Assembly: GCF_014694405.1 (NCBI RefSeq)
Contig: NZ_JAAUWV010000024.1
Coordinates: 1 to 64,000 of the forward strand
Origin: Pseudoalteromonas sp. S16_S37
GTDB taxonomy: Bacteria > Pseudomonadota > Gammaproteobacteria > Enterobacterales > Alteromonadaceae
Direction of reading: 5' to 3'
Length of the DNA stretch: 64,000 nt
Position numbers and translations under genes: made by a program. This document shows, piece after piece, positions 55,309-63,784 of this stretch (positions are counted from its first letter, which is position 1; each line of letters opens with the position of its first letter). The notes beneath the pieces were generated by a model, which saw only the letters and a list, made by a program, of their open reading frames with translations, ran no database searches and was not told where the DNA came from.

Positions 55309-56700
55309 ATGCACGCTTCTTCTCATAATAGTGAACTTAAAATAGCGATGTTGGCTTTAAGCATTGCTATAAGTGGCTGTGGCGGCGCAAGTGGCCAAAG
55401 TACAAGTGCTCAGCCAAGTGATACCAATCAACCTGTTACTGTTGTTAATACACCGCCGCAGGCTAATGCGGGGCAAGATCAAAGCGTTAGTGTGGGGCAA
55501 ACTGTAGCGCTCAGCGGTAGCGCCAGTCAAGACGCCGATGGGGATGAGTTGAGCTATCTGTGGAAAATAACTACAGCACCAGCCAACAGCCAGTCGGTGT
55601 TGGTCAACAACGCGAGCGTATCGGCATCGATCACACCCGATGTTGAAGGTGTGTATACATTTATACTGACCGTGAGCGATGGCACCGATAGCGCACAAGA
55701 TGAGGTGGTTGTTAATGCGTTACAATCATCTACGGGCAGTCAAGATATTACCAATGCAATACTGGTAAAAAGTGATGCCTCTTGTGCTGCTTATGTTGGC
55801 GATTACGAGTCGTATGTTATCGATATTAAAAGAGGGCTGGATTTTAACGGTCAGGTGTCAATTACTAGCAATGGTAGTGAATGCACCTTTGCGGTTAATG
55901 AGATCCCAAATCATGATTTTAACGATGAACAAGCACAATTTGCCACTAATGTAAGCACCCAAAGTGCAAGCTACACGGTGCCAGTAAGTCCCGCTATGTC
56001 GGCAACTAAGACCGAGGTTGAAATTGGTGTATCAAACGGCGTGTTTCTCAATGGTGTGAGCGTGGATATTATGGCCGCAGCTTGTTACGGGGTGGGCAAT
56101 GAGCCTTTAGGTCGCGAGAAGATAGGCTGCGGCGCAAACCAACAAGATCACCCGTGGCGCTATGACCCTATGTCGCCGCTAAACTCGTTTGGCACCGACA
56201 GTCATAATGCTCATCCGCAACCCAATGGCCGTTATCACTATCATGGTAATCCAAAAGCTTTGTTTAATCTTGACTGCCAAGTGGTGTCGCCTGTGATTGG
56301 CTTTGCGGCTGATGGCTTTCCTATTTTTGGCCCTTGTATTGAAGCAAATGGCGAGGTGAGAGCCGCACGCGCGAGTTACCAACTAAAAAATAATGGCGGG
56401 CCAAGGCAAGCTGTCTCAGGTTATCAAACGCCTCAAGCAGGGGTTGGGGAGATTGCCAGCAATAACTACGATGGGCAGTTTCGCTCTGATTGGGAATATA
56501 TTAGCGGTGCGGGCGACCTTGATGAATGTAATGGCATGGTCGTTAACGGTCAATATGGTTACTATATTACCGACAGTTACCCTTGGGTGGTGGGGTGTTA
56601 TCGAGGGCAAGTTAATAGCTCGTTCAGACCATCTGGCCAAGCACTAGACAACTTATTACATGACCACCGTCATTTAGGTGGCGTAAGTCATAGTCATTAA
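55309..56700 (+). CDS. YHYH-domain lipoprotein with a PKD domain
   Basis: This 463-residue protein has a lipoprotein signal with lipobox AISGC (Cys24), a PKD/Ig-like domain at about 48-145 (ANAGQDQSVSVGQTVALSGSAS), and a C-terminal YHYH domain (about 180-460) with NGRYHYHGNP, IGFAADGFPIFGPC and a closing DHRHLGGVSHSH. YHYH proteins are secreted or surface proteins of unknown function; the histidine-rich ends suggest metal binding. AGGTGG precedes the start. Confidence 0.88.
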   Translation: MHASSHNSELKIAMLALSIAISGCGGASGQSTSAQPSDTNQPVTVVNTPPQANAGQDQSVSVGQTVALSGSASQDADGDELSYLWKITTAPANSQSVLVNNASVSASITPDVEGVYTFILTVSDGTDSAQDEVVVNALQSSTGSQDITNAILVKSDASCAAYVGDYESYVIDIKRGLDFNGQVSITSNGSECTFAVNEIPNHDFNDEQAQFATNVSTQSASYTVPVSPAMSATKTEVEIGVSNGVFLNGVSVDIMAAACYGVGNEPLGREKIGCGANQQDHPWRYDPMSPLNSFGTDSHNAHPQPNGRYHYHGNPKALFNLDCQVVSPVIGFAADGFPIFGPCIEANGEVRAARASYQLKNNGGPRQAVSGYQTPQAGVGEIASNNYDGQFRSDWEYISGAGDLDECNGMVVNGQYGYYITDSYPWVVGCYRGQVNSSFRPSGQALDNLLHDHRHLGGVSHSH

Positions 56701-56735
56701 CATTTATTAGTATTGGCAATAAATCTGTAGGTAAT

Positions 56736-56764
56736 AAAAATGGCGACCCAAGTCGCCATTTTTG
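56736..56764. terminator. Bidirectional terminator between YHYH and membrane protein genes
   Basis: AATGGCGAC and GTCGCCATT form a perfect stem with a four-base loop, flanked by A and T runs on either side, so it can end both convergent transcripts. Confidence 0.9.
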
Positions 56765-56794
56765 CATGAATGAAATTTTAGTTTTGGAAATAGA

Positions 56795-57355
56795 TTACTC
56801 AGCGGCAGCGCGCCTTTGCTTAAAGTGCTCTTTGAGAGAACGGATGGGGTAGGTTGCCAATGCAGCAGTTGCAATGATGTTACATGTCCAACCGACTATT
56901 ATGTAAATAAGCCCTAACTCATGATAATCGTAGTAGGCTCTTACAATCAATTCAGTTCCCTGCATCATCATAATTACCAGCGTTGTGTATGTGCATATTC
57001 GAGCTGTAGAAGAAAAGGTACATCCACGAACTAGGTGTAAGCAAAAGAGAGTTGCAATTAGGGAAAATTGCATAATAATGCCTGCAGTATAAAATAGTTT
57101 AATGTGTTCTAGCTTATCCATTTCTATGCTCAAAATAAACTGATCTAACTCGGAGTCGAGTAAGTGAAAAACTAGAACGCAAAAGGCGGTTAAAAAGCAG
57201 GAATAAAGTTCATGATGTTGCACAGAAGCCAAATCTTTTTTAACACCAAAAAACAACTTCCAGCGCATTTTTGTAAACTTATGAAGCCAAAAAAGTAATA
57301 TTAAAAATTCTACTCCTTTTAAAACCCATCCTAGTTTATATAAAATCTCATTCAT
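56795..57355 (-). CDS. Five-helix membrane protein downstream of a precursor-like peptide
   Basis: This 186-residue protein has about five hydrophobic helices (starting near 12-25, 50-66, 85-106, 115-135 and 148-168) and a basic C-terminal tail. I do not recognise its family. It starts 26 bp after the stop codon of the 51-residue peptide gene on the same strand and very probably shares its transcript. Handling, export or immunity for that peptide is a natural suggestion, but no catalytic motif supports it. Confidence 0.7.
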   Translation of the reverse strand: MNEILYKLGWVLKGVEFLILLFWLHKFTKMRWKLFFGVKKDLASVQHHELYSCFLTAFCVLVFHLLDSELDQFILSIEMDKLEHIKLFYTAGIIMQFSLIATLFCLHLVRGCTFSSTARICTYTTLVIMMMQGTELIVRAYYDYHELGLIYIIVGWTCNIIATAALATYPIRSLKEHFKQRRAAAE

Positions 57356-57381
57356 GATCTCTCCTTAAGCTTTTTACTTTC

Positions 57382-57537
57382 CTAGCAATTACATGTAAAT
57401 AGTGTTGGCCAATAGCTACCCTGTATCTGATGAGGCCTAGATGTATCTTCTGCACCACCACCAACCAACTTAGCTTTGTCTTTCGATAGCTCTTTTAATT
57501 TTTTAGCTTTGATATTTAATTTAATTGAGGTTTTCAT
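57382..57537 (-). CDS. 51-residue RiPP-like precursor peptide A
   Basis: The peptide begins MKTSIKLNIKAKKLKELSKD, continues KAKLVGGGAEDTSRP and ends with an aromatic, cysteine-bearing core (GSYWPTLFTCNC). The lysine-rich amphipathic leader followed by a double or triple glycine resembles natural-product precursors with a GG-type leader. AAGGAAT lies at good spacing before the ATG. Its leader aligns with the peptide at 59703-59888 (LxxKxKKLKxLS, then GxAExxxxP). No modification enzyme (LanB/C/M, radical SAM, YcaO) or peptidase-transporter is present in the window, so it is either orphan or modified in trans. Confidence 0.7.
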   Translation of the reverse strand: MKTSIKLNIKAKKLKELSKDKAKLVGGGAEDTSRPHQIQGSYWPTLFTCNC

Positions 57538-58165
57538 TATCCAATTCCTTATATCTGGTATACATTCCTCACCTCACTGCCCAATATTAACTCTTGGTAC
57601 ACAAACTAGCAACAAAATAATCAATCTAGTTTTGGGCTAACGGCTTGGTTTGTATAAAATTATTTATATTCTCATACCTAGTGCGATAACATATTCCGCA
57701 TGTTGGTAAAGTTATGGTACTTTTTTCGACGACGCTGAACAATTAATTTAGTCAATTAGTACCACTTGTCGGATATGTTTATTGGTAAGCTTTATTCAAC
57801 AATAAAATATATTGTATTCGCCGTATTGATAGATAATGTATGCTTTATGCTATATATCTAGAAGGATGTTTATGTTGCTTTAGTCAAAAAAAAATGAAGA
57901 AGGTATAGTTGCTGCACATGCGCACAGCGCTTTTTAGGTGAGTGTAGAGTGCGGGAGTTTATAGAGGTTCTGAAACAAGTTCAGAATGACGAAAAGAAGT
58001 CCTGAAAGACGAGAAATAGTTCAGAATGACGAGAAGAAGTTAAAAATGGCGAAGCGTGTTCAGAGTGCTATATAAATTAGCCCTGAATAACACAACTCCA
58101 ACTCTTATATTTCTTACCCGTCATCCTGACGTAGTTCAGGAGCTAGTCTGCGAACGACATAACCC
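57538..58165. other. 628-bp intergenic region
   Basis: Apart from the likely promoter of peptide A at its left end, this region holds copy 2 of the composite dispersed repeat (57964-58156), which includes a 20-bp tandem array. The A+T-rich part from 57600 to 57900 shows no convincing gene. Confidence 0.6.
57964..58156 (-). repeat. Composite dispersed repeat, copy 2, with expanded 20-bp tandem units
   Basis: Read on the minus strand it has block A (58119-58156, containing CGTCAGGATGACG), a spacer, and block B with tandem units. On the plus strand the units lie in exact 20-bp register: TCAGAATGACGAAAAGAAGT (57981-58000), CCTGAAAGACGAGAAATAGT (58001-58020), TCAGAATGACGAGAAGAAGT (58021-58040), then a diverged unit (58041-58060), and the block closes with GGTTCTGAAAC at 57966. 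Order and orientation relative to block A match copies 1 and 3. It abuts the 3' end of nfeD. Confidence 0.65.
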
Positions 58166-58618
58166 TTACAACGCTTTAACCCACATTACGCCAACGGTTT
58201 TTTTAACCACTTTTACTCGCGTACCTTTGCTAAGTGGCTGTTCGCTTTTCAGCTGCCATTGAATACCTGAGTAAGAGTGAAACACTTGGCTGCTGTCATG
58301 CAAGTCCTCTTCTAAAACAAAGTCGATGTCGGCAAAGTCATTGCTTATCTCTTCATCAGTGCTTGGTTGTTGCAAGCGTTTTAAAGGCTTCCATAAGATC
58401 AGCGCTAAAACAAAGGTGAGCACGGCATTGACCCAAAGCGCGGTCATCCAGTCATTGGCGAGCAATCCAGCGTACATCATAGTGCCGCTAAAAATTAGCG
58501 AGATCCCTAAAAATAACAACACGAAGGTGGCAAAGCCAAGTACGGCCACTTCAATGATTAAAGCGATAATACCAATGATGATAAGAGATTGCGGTAAGTT
58601 ATTTAACAGCAGCTCCAT
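58166..58618 (-). CDS. NfeD-like membrane protein
   Basis: This 150-residue protein has an N-terminal hydrophobic region of two to four helices (about 8-80) and a C-terminal OB-fold domain (about 100-150, GIQWQLKSEQPLSKGTRVKVVKKTVGVMWVKAL), as in short NfeD proteins. NfeD partners with SPFH (stomatin-like) proteins in membrane microdomains or quality control. The start at 58618 has GGGTGAG just upstream and lies 4 bp after the SPFH stop. Together with the upstream SPFH gene it forms the standard two-gene operon. Confidence 0.92.
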   Translation of the reverse strand: MELLLNNLPQSLIIIGIIALIIEVAVLGFATFVLLFLGISLIFSGTMMYAGLLANDWMTALWVNAVLTFVLALILWKPLKRLQQPSTDEEISNDFADIDFVLEEDLHDSSQVFHSYSGIQWQLKSEQPLSKGTRVKVVKKTVGVMWVKAL

Positions 58619-58622
58619 ACGC

Positions 58623-59576
58623 TCACCCTTTTTGTTGCTTGTTAATAGAGTTAATAATAGCCATACCTTGCGCAACTAGTGAACTTGCATCAGTGCCTGA
58701 ATCTGGAAGCAGCACCACTGAAGACTCTTTTGCGATAGCTTCTTTTGCGGCAATCGCTTTAGTGGCTAAGTCTAATTGAATGGCTTTTTGACCTTGCTCG
58801 GTGTTGGCCGCTTCACCTACTTTGCGCAGTGCTTCTGCTTGCGCATCGGCAACAGCAAGGATCGCTTGCGCTTCACCCTCGGCACGCAGAATTTGCTCTG
58901 CTTTTTCGCCTTCGGCAGCCAGTACTTGCGCTTGCTTTTTACCTTCAGCGACATTGATTGCTGCTTGTCTATCACCTTCAGACTCTAAAATTTGCGCACG
59001 CTTAACTCGCTCAGCCTTCATTTGCGCTTCCATGGCTTCCATTACCGAGTTAGGTGGTACGATATCTTTGATTTCATAGCGAAGGACCTGAATGCCCCAA
59101 GGTTCAGAGGCACTATTAATCGCGGCAACAATATTGGTATTTAATAAATCACGTTCTTCAAATGTTTTGTCTAGCTCCATTTTACCCAGCTCACTACGCA
59201 TGGTGGTTTGCGCTAACTGAGTGACAGCAAAAACATAATCGTCTACGCCATAAGTAGCCTTGTAAGGGTCGAGTACTCGAAAATAAAGCACGCCATCGAC
59301 TATCAACGAGATGTTGTCTTTAGTGATTGCAGATTGCGAGGGTACGTCAACCGCTTGTTCTTTTAAGCTTCTATCGGCTGCAATCTTATCAATAAATGGC
59401 ACGATAAAGTTAAGTCCGGCTTCTTTGGTTGATTGGTATTTACCAAAGCGTTCAACGAGCCACGCGCGATTTTGTGGCACAAATTTTATACTGCTTTTTA
59501 AAACAACCAGTACAAAAATCAGCAGCAACACTTCAACATTAAATAAAATTTCAAAAATTTGGCTTACGGGATCCAT
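58623..59576 (-). CDS. qmcA: SPFH/stomatin-like protein, QmcA type
   Basis: This 317-residue protein has one N-terminal membrane helix (about 8-28), a band-7 domain (about 30-185; VPQNRAWLVERFGKYQ, TTMRSELGKMELDKTFEERD), and a long Ala/Glu-rich coiled coil (about 190-280, EGEAQAILAVADAQAEAL). Such proteins form large membrane rings with NfeD partners and bind membrane proteases. The start at 59576 has AAGGA; the frame is open to 59621. Confidence 0.92.
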   Translation of the reverse strand: MDPVSQIFEILFNVEVLLLIFVLVVLKSSIKFVPQNRAWLVERFGKYQSTKEAGLNFIVPFIDKIAADRSLKEQAVDVPSQSAITKDNISLIVDGVLYFRVLDPYKATYGVDDYVFAVTQLAQTTMRSELGKMELDKTFEERDLLNTNIVAAINSASEPWGIQVLRYEIKDIVPPNSVMEAMEAQMKAERVKRAQILESEGDRQAAINVAEGKKQAQVLAAEGEKAEQILRAEGEAQAILAVADAQAEALRKVGEAANTEQGQKAIQLDLATKAIAAKEAIAKESSVVLLPDSGTDASSLVAQGMAIINSINKQQKG

Positions 59577-59702
59577 GACGTTCCTTAATTGGCTAAATAA
59601 TCCTGAAAAACAGATTAGCACTGTACTGAGGTTGCGGCTAGATATTGTTCATTAAAGGCTGGAAGAAAAAGGAGCAAGCAAAGTGCTCCCATATTTGCTC
59701 TA

Positions 59703-59888
59703 CTATTTAGCTTCGCTGCAAATACTTGGCTTTGAAGGGGTTATGGCATTGGCTTGGTTAAACATTGTACATTTGCTTGGTCCCGTTTGCTGCTCAGCGG
59801 CACCAGCAATATGGGGGGTTTGGTTTAAACCTAACTCTTTAGCTGATGAAAGTGCTTTTAGTTTTTTTGTTTTTAACGTTAATTTCAT
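59703..59888 (-). CDS. 61-residue RiPP-like precursor peptide B
   Basis: The peptide begins MKLTLKTKKLKALSSAKE, continues LGLNQTPHIAGAAEQQTGP and ends with a Ser/Thr/Cys-containing core (SKCTMFNQANAITPSKPSIC then SEAK). The leader and the IAGAAE site resemble GG-leader natural-product precursors, which automated annotation often labels class I lanthipeptide. AAGGAG lies six bases before the ATG. It is a single gene, 127 bp upstream of the SPFH gene on the same strand, and aligns with peptide A at 57382-57537. No modifying enzyme is nearby. Confidence 0.8.
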   Translation of the reverse strand: MKLTLKTKKLKALSSAKELGLNQTPHIAGAAEQQTGPSKCTMFNQANAITPSKPSICSEAK

Positions 59889-60235
59889 TTACTACTCCTT
59901 AAGTATAAAAATAAGCTTTGCACATTTGAAAATGTGAATGCGCAAAGTCTTGAGTTTATATCAATAAAATCGAAAAGATCATACTGTTTCACATAACAAG
60001 ATATGAAACATCCAATTTTTAAAGTTAAGTATTCGCCTGAATAGTGGCGAATAGTCTATTCTAGAAGCTGTTGTTATAGGATATATAATTTCCATTAAGC
60101 TTTTGAATAATTGCATTTTTATTCCTATTTTTGGCCTGTATTTACATATTGTCACACTTTAATCTTGTTTCTATTTTGGTTTACCAGATAATCTTTACCT
60201 GAAATTAGTTTTTACTCAAACAATCAGGGAAAACA
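59889..60235. other. 347-bp divergent intergenic region
   Basis: This A+T-rich stretch lies between peptide B (minus) and the M13 peptidase gene (plus). It must hold both promoters; I see no gene, repeat or clear operator in it. Confidence 0.5.
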
Positions 60236-62302
60236 ATGAAAAAAACAACCCTAGCTCTGGCAATTTGCGTTGGGCTTGCAACACTTGCCGGCTGTAGCCA
60301 AAAAATAAACGATAATGCTCAAAAAACAGAGTCTGCTGCGGCTGTAGCGAATAATGTGCAATCTGGTATTGAGACGCAAAACTTTGAACCAAGTGTAAGA
60401 GCACAAGACGACTTTTTCCGTCATGTTAACGGAAGCTGGTTAAACAACACCCAGATCCCAAACGATAAATCGGCTTGGGGCAGTTTTTATAAGTTAGCTG
60501 ATGATTCAGACAAAGCTGTTAATGCGCTAATTCAAGAAGCTAAAGAGGGTGCCGCTGAGTCTGGAAGCAGTGCGCAAAAAATTGGTGATTTTTACGCAAG
60601 CTTTATGGCTGAGCAACAACTTAACGAACTTGGCTTTGAGCCAATAAAGCCGCTCTTGAACAAGATTGACAAAGTTAATAATTATCAGCAGCTTAGTAAA
60701 GTAATGGGAGACTTGTCGCGTTACAACATTGAAGTGCCTGTTGGTTTAGCGGTTATTCCTGATGGTAAAGATGCAACAACAAACGCGCTTTACATGTGGC
60801 AAAGCGGTATCGGTATGCCAGATAGAGATTACTATCTCAAAGACGATGAAAAGTCTGTTGAATTACGTGCGGCCTACCTTGCAATGATCACCGAAAAGCT
60901 GCAGTTGATAGGTGAACCTCAAGCTCAGAAAAAAGCACGAGCAATCTTAGAGTTAGAAACCAAAATTGCAAAAATCATGTGGGATAGAACTAAAACACGT
61001 GAAATTAGCTTAATTTACAATCCGCAATCAACTGAGCAGTGGGATAAAACCCTTGGCCAACTAGACTGGCAAAATTTTGCGCAAGCACTTGAATTACCTC
61101 AAATGGACAAAGTGATTGTTAGCCAGCCAAGCTTTTTTGAAGAGTTAGGTAAGCTTTTTGCGCAAGTGAGCGTGTCTGATTGGAAAGATTACTTAAAGTA
61201 CCAAACCGTTAATGAATTTTCTAACTTACTGAGCGAACCGTTTGCTAAGTCGCACTTTGAGTTTTACTCAAAAACATTACGTGGTGTGACTGAGCAACAA
61301 GCAAGATGGCAGCGTGGTGTGCGACTGACCAGCAGTACATTGGGTGAAGAAGTTGGTAAGCTTTATGTACAAAAGCACTTTTCGCCAGAAGCGAAAGTAC
61401 GTATGGAAGAGCTGGTTAAAAACCTCATTGCAGCATATCGCATCAGCATTGATGGCTTAGACTGGATGTCGGATGAAACTAAACAAGCGGCACAAGAAAA
61501 GCTATCTAAGTTTAGATATAAAATTGGCTATCCAAATAAATGGCGTGAATATAACTTTGACATTAAAGCTGATGATTTAGTGGGTAACGTAATGCGCGCG
61601 GCTGAGTTTGAAAGCAAGCGTCAAATTGGCATGATTGGCAAGCCAGTTGACAAAGAACAGTGGGAAATGACCCCGCAAACAGTTAATGCTTACTATCACC
61701 CATTAAAGAACGAAATTGTATTTCCTGCCGCTATTTTGCAACCGCCATTCTTTAACATGCAAGCGGATGACGCAGTAAACTACGGTGGTATTGGTGCGGT
61801 AATTGGCCATGAACTTGGACATGGATTTGATGACCAAGGCGCACAGTTTGACGGTGATGGCAATATTCGTAACTGGTGGCACGAAGAAGACTTAGCCAAG
61901 TTTAAAACACGTGGTGATGCCCTTGTTGAGCAATACAGTAGCTACAAACCGTTCGAAGATGCACACGTAAATGGTCGCCTTACTTTGGGTGAAAACATTG
62001 GTGATTTAGGGGGATTAACAGTTGCGTACAAAGCGTATCAACTGTCTTTGCAAGATAAACCACGTCTAGTGCTTGATGGTTACACACCTGAGCAACGCTT
62101 CTTTATTGGTTATGCTCAAGTTTGGCGTGCGAAAATACGAGAAGAAGCTTTACGTGAACGTTTAGTAACCGACAATCACTCACCAGCAGAATATCGTGCC
62201 AACGGTTCGTTAACGAACTTTACGCCATTTTATGAAGCGTTTGCGCTTAAAGAAGGTGATAAGTTGTATAAACCCGCTAATGAGCGCGTGAAAATTTGGT
62301 AA
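60236..62302 (+). CDS. M13-family metallopeptidase (PepO/neprilysin-like) lipoprotein
   Basis: This 688-residue enzyme has a lipoprotein signal (LAGC, Cys20), an N-terminal M13 domain starting at about 50 (RAQDDFFRHVNGSWL), and the catalytic domain with His525-Glu526-Leu-Gly-His529 (GHELGHGFDDQG), the third zinc ligand in GENIGDLGG near 586, and the family's NAYY and CxxW-like tail (here ending RVKIW). It cleaves small peptides in the periplasm. AGGGAAAAC precedes the start. Confidence 0.95.
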   Translation: MKKTTLALAICVGLATLAGCSQKINDNAQKTESAAAVANNVQSGIETQNFEPSVRAQDDFFRHVNGSWLNNTQIPNDKSAWGSFYKLADDSDKAVNALIQEAKEGAAESGSSAQKIGDFYASFMAEQQLNELGFEPIKPLLNKIDKVNNYQQLSKVMGDLSRYNIEVPVGLAVIPDGKDATTNALYMWQSGIGMPDRDYYLKDDEKSVELRAAYLAMITEKLQLIGEPQAQKKARAILELETKIAKIMWDRTKTREISLIYNPQSTEQWDKTLGQLDWQNFAQALELPQMDKVIVSQPSFFEELGKLFAQVSVSDWKDYLKYQTVNEFSNLLSEPFAKSHFEFYSKTLRGVTEQQARWQRGVRLTSSTLGEEVGKLYVQKHFSPEAKVRMEELVKNLIAAYRISIDGLDWMSDETKQAAQEKLSKFRYKIGYPNKWREYNFDIKADDLVGNVMRAAEFESKRQIGMIGKPVDKEQWEMTPQTVNAYYHPLKNEIVFPAAILQPPFFNMQADDAVNYGGIGAVIGHELGHGFDDQGAQFDGDGNIRNWWHEEDLAKFKTRGDALVEQYSSYKPFEDAHVNGRLTLGENIGDLGGLTVAYKAYQLSLQDKPRLVLDGYTPEQRFFIGYAQVWRAKIREEALRERLVTDNHSPAEYRANGSLTNFTPFYEAFALKEGDKLYKPANERVKIW

Positions 62303-62386
62303 TCATGATGAGTGCATAACCCGTCTGTGATGGGTTTGTAAAACATAAAAAGGCATGTAAATCATAAATATTACTCGTCTAACATG

Positions 62387-62510
62387 TGAGATCCTAAAAC
62401 AAGTTTGACGACGACATAGAGTCAGAATAACGAGTGCAATTAGGGAGGCGGCAAGTGTCCAAACAACACTAGCTGTCTTCCTGGCGAAGGTAAGGATCTC
62501 TTAAGCGAAT
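62387..62510 (-). repeat. Composite dispersed repeat, copy 3
   Basis: On the minus strand block A (62472-62510, ATTCGCTTAAGAGATCCTTA then CCTTCGCCAGGAAGACAGC) is followed by a spacer and block B (CGTTATTCTGACTC, then GTCGTCAAACTTGTTTTAGG and ATCTCA). Block A matches copy 1 at about 30 of 39 positions. It lies between the convergent M13 and Nudix genes. Block B is degenerate, with one recognisable tandem unit. Confidence 0.6.
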
Positions 62511-62585
62511 GGTACTATGTAACTCATGCTTTTTTTTGAAAAAATGAACGTAATTAAACCTACTCGTTAACAACCCGAATTCAGG

Positions 62586-63017
62586 TTAAATATTCAAAAT
62601 TTCTTTTCGATTACTGGGTGACCAAGCTTTTTTTGCCGCACAAGCTTGTGTCAGCCATTGATAATCGGTGTGTTCATTTGGGTCTAATTTGATTTGAGTA
62701 TCGCTTGGCACACAAATACTAAACACATGCTCAGTATTAATTTTGGCACCTTCTACATAGCGGTGTCGCCAACATGGGCGTATCTCGTACTGATTAGTAC
62801 TGTGGTGGTCTTTAATTTCAATGCCAAGTGCGCGAGCATCAATACCAGTTTCTTCTTTTAATTCTCTGTAGGCTGTATCTAGCAATGATTCGTTTAGTTC
62901 AACGCCACCGGTGACCGATTGCCAAAAACAGGCGTCATCAGCACGCTTTATGAGCAAGAACTCCTTTGCTTCGTTGTAGATCACAACCAACACTGAAATA
63001 GGCTTTCTTAATTGCAT
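62586..63017 (-). CDS. nudB: Nudix hydrolase, NudB-like (dihydroneopterin triphosphate pyrophosphatase)
   Basis: This 143-residue protein has a full Nudix box GGVELNESLLDTAYRELKEETGI and the NudB-like features KRADDACFWQSVTGG and YEIRPCWRHRYVEGAKINTEHVF. NudB removes pyrophosphate from dihydroneopterin triphosphate in folate synthesis. Length is normal. The gene is isolated here, away from its common aspS-ruvC neighbourhood. The ribosome site is weak. Confidence 0.88.
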   Translation of the reverse strand: MQLRKPISVLVVIYNEAKEFLLIKRADDACFWQSVTGGVELNESLLDTAYRELKEETGIDARALGIEIKDHHSTNQYEIRPCWRHRYVEGAKINTEHVFSICVPSDTQIKLDPNEHTDYQWLTQACAAKKAWSPSNRKEILNI

Positions 63018-63094
63018 AACAACTTACGCTAACTCTATGTTTATTAATGCTGTTACGATGATATCACTATATTGATACAAAAATATATTTAGGC

Positions 63095-63125
63095 AAAAAA
63101 AAGCGGGCCCAACATGTGGACCCGC
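63095..63125 (-). terminator. Orphan intrinsic terminator
   Basis: On the minus strand GCGGGTCC and GGGCCCGC form an eight-base-pair stem (one U-G pair) followed by eight T. On the plus strand the same pair would be a C-A mismatch, so the minus strand is the working direction. No confident gene lies upstream of it. Confidence 0.85.
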
Positions 63126-63270
63126 AGTAATAACAACACCTAAACAGTGTGCTTAAGGAAGATAAAACACCACCAACGTCCTTGTTGGTTATAGCGATAT
63201 CTACTTGTGTAAGGAGATAATGCTTTAAATGCAACACAGATGATACATCCATGTTTATTTATTGTAAATA
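63126..63270 (-). ncRNA. Candidate small RNA ending at the orphan terminator
   Basis: The stretch between a plausible minus-strand promoter (TTGTTA, about 16 bp, then an A+T-rich -10 near 63270) and the strong terminator has no convincing protein frame. It contains an ACCAAC/GTTGGT hairpin near 63175-63195. A short non-coding RNA or a leader upstream of nudB would explain it. There is no family match I can name. Confidence 0.3.
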
Positions 63271-63784
63271 TAAAAGTTAAGATAATTTAACAATATTTAA
63301 CATGCCGTGCAGTTATAGGGACGGTGTTGCTTTTAAACAAATTGATTGTCTCCATTTTTAATCCACATTTGTACGCTAAGTTAGAACAACGCAATGACTT
63401 TTCCATTAGCAAAGCTGTTGCAAATCCAATGCTCATGGAAGAGCGCTTTAAACAGATGAATAGTAGCCCTACCTTTTTATGGTAAGCGTCCCTTGCCGTT
63501 TTAGACTCACAAGCCTTTAAAACTTCTAATTGGCACAACTAAGCTGTGCTTAGCTAACTTATCCAACGAATTGTTGAAAGGTTGATCCAAACTTATTTTT
63601 AGCGTGCTGTATATCACATCGAACTGCTATTTTTAGTTGTTTTTACTATTTTAACTCACTGAAATTAATAGTTAATTTATCTGTAATGCCATGTAATGTC
63701 CCAATTAAGGGCTTAGGTCTACACTGTTAACGTTTATTTATAAGAATAAGTAAATTAACGAGTTAACAAGACAGGAGAACATCA

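Larger units (their letters stand above)
63018..63784. other. 767-bp region without a confident gene
   Basis: The region holds a strong minus-strand terminator (63095-63125) with a possible small RNA gene ahead of it (to about 63290) and, near its right end, the promoter and ribosome site of the last gene. Two longer minus-strand frames (63067-63252 and 63287-63538) were rejected. Confidence 0.5.

Noticed and set aside
63067..63252. 61-codon minus-strand frame starting at 63252
   Set aside because: The strong terminator stem and T run at 63095-63125 lie inside the frame, so a full message is unlikely.
63287..63538. 83-codon minus-strand frame starting with TTG
   Set aside because: It has no ribosome site and no recognisable domain, and the start codon is poor.
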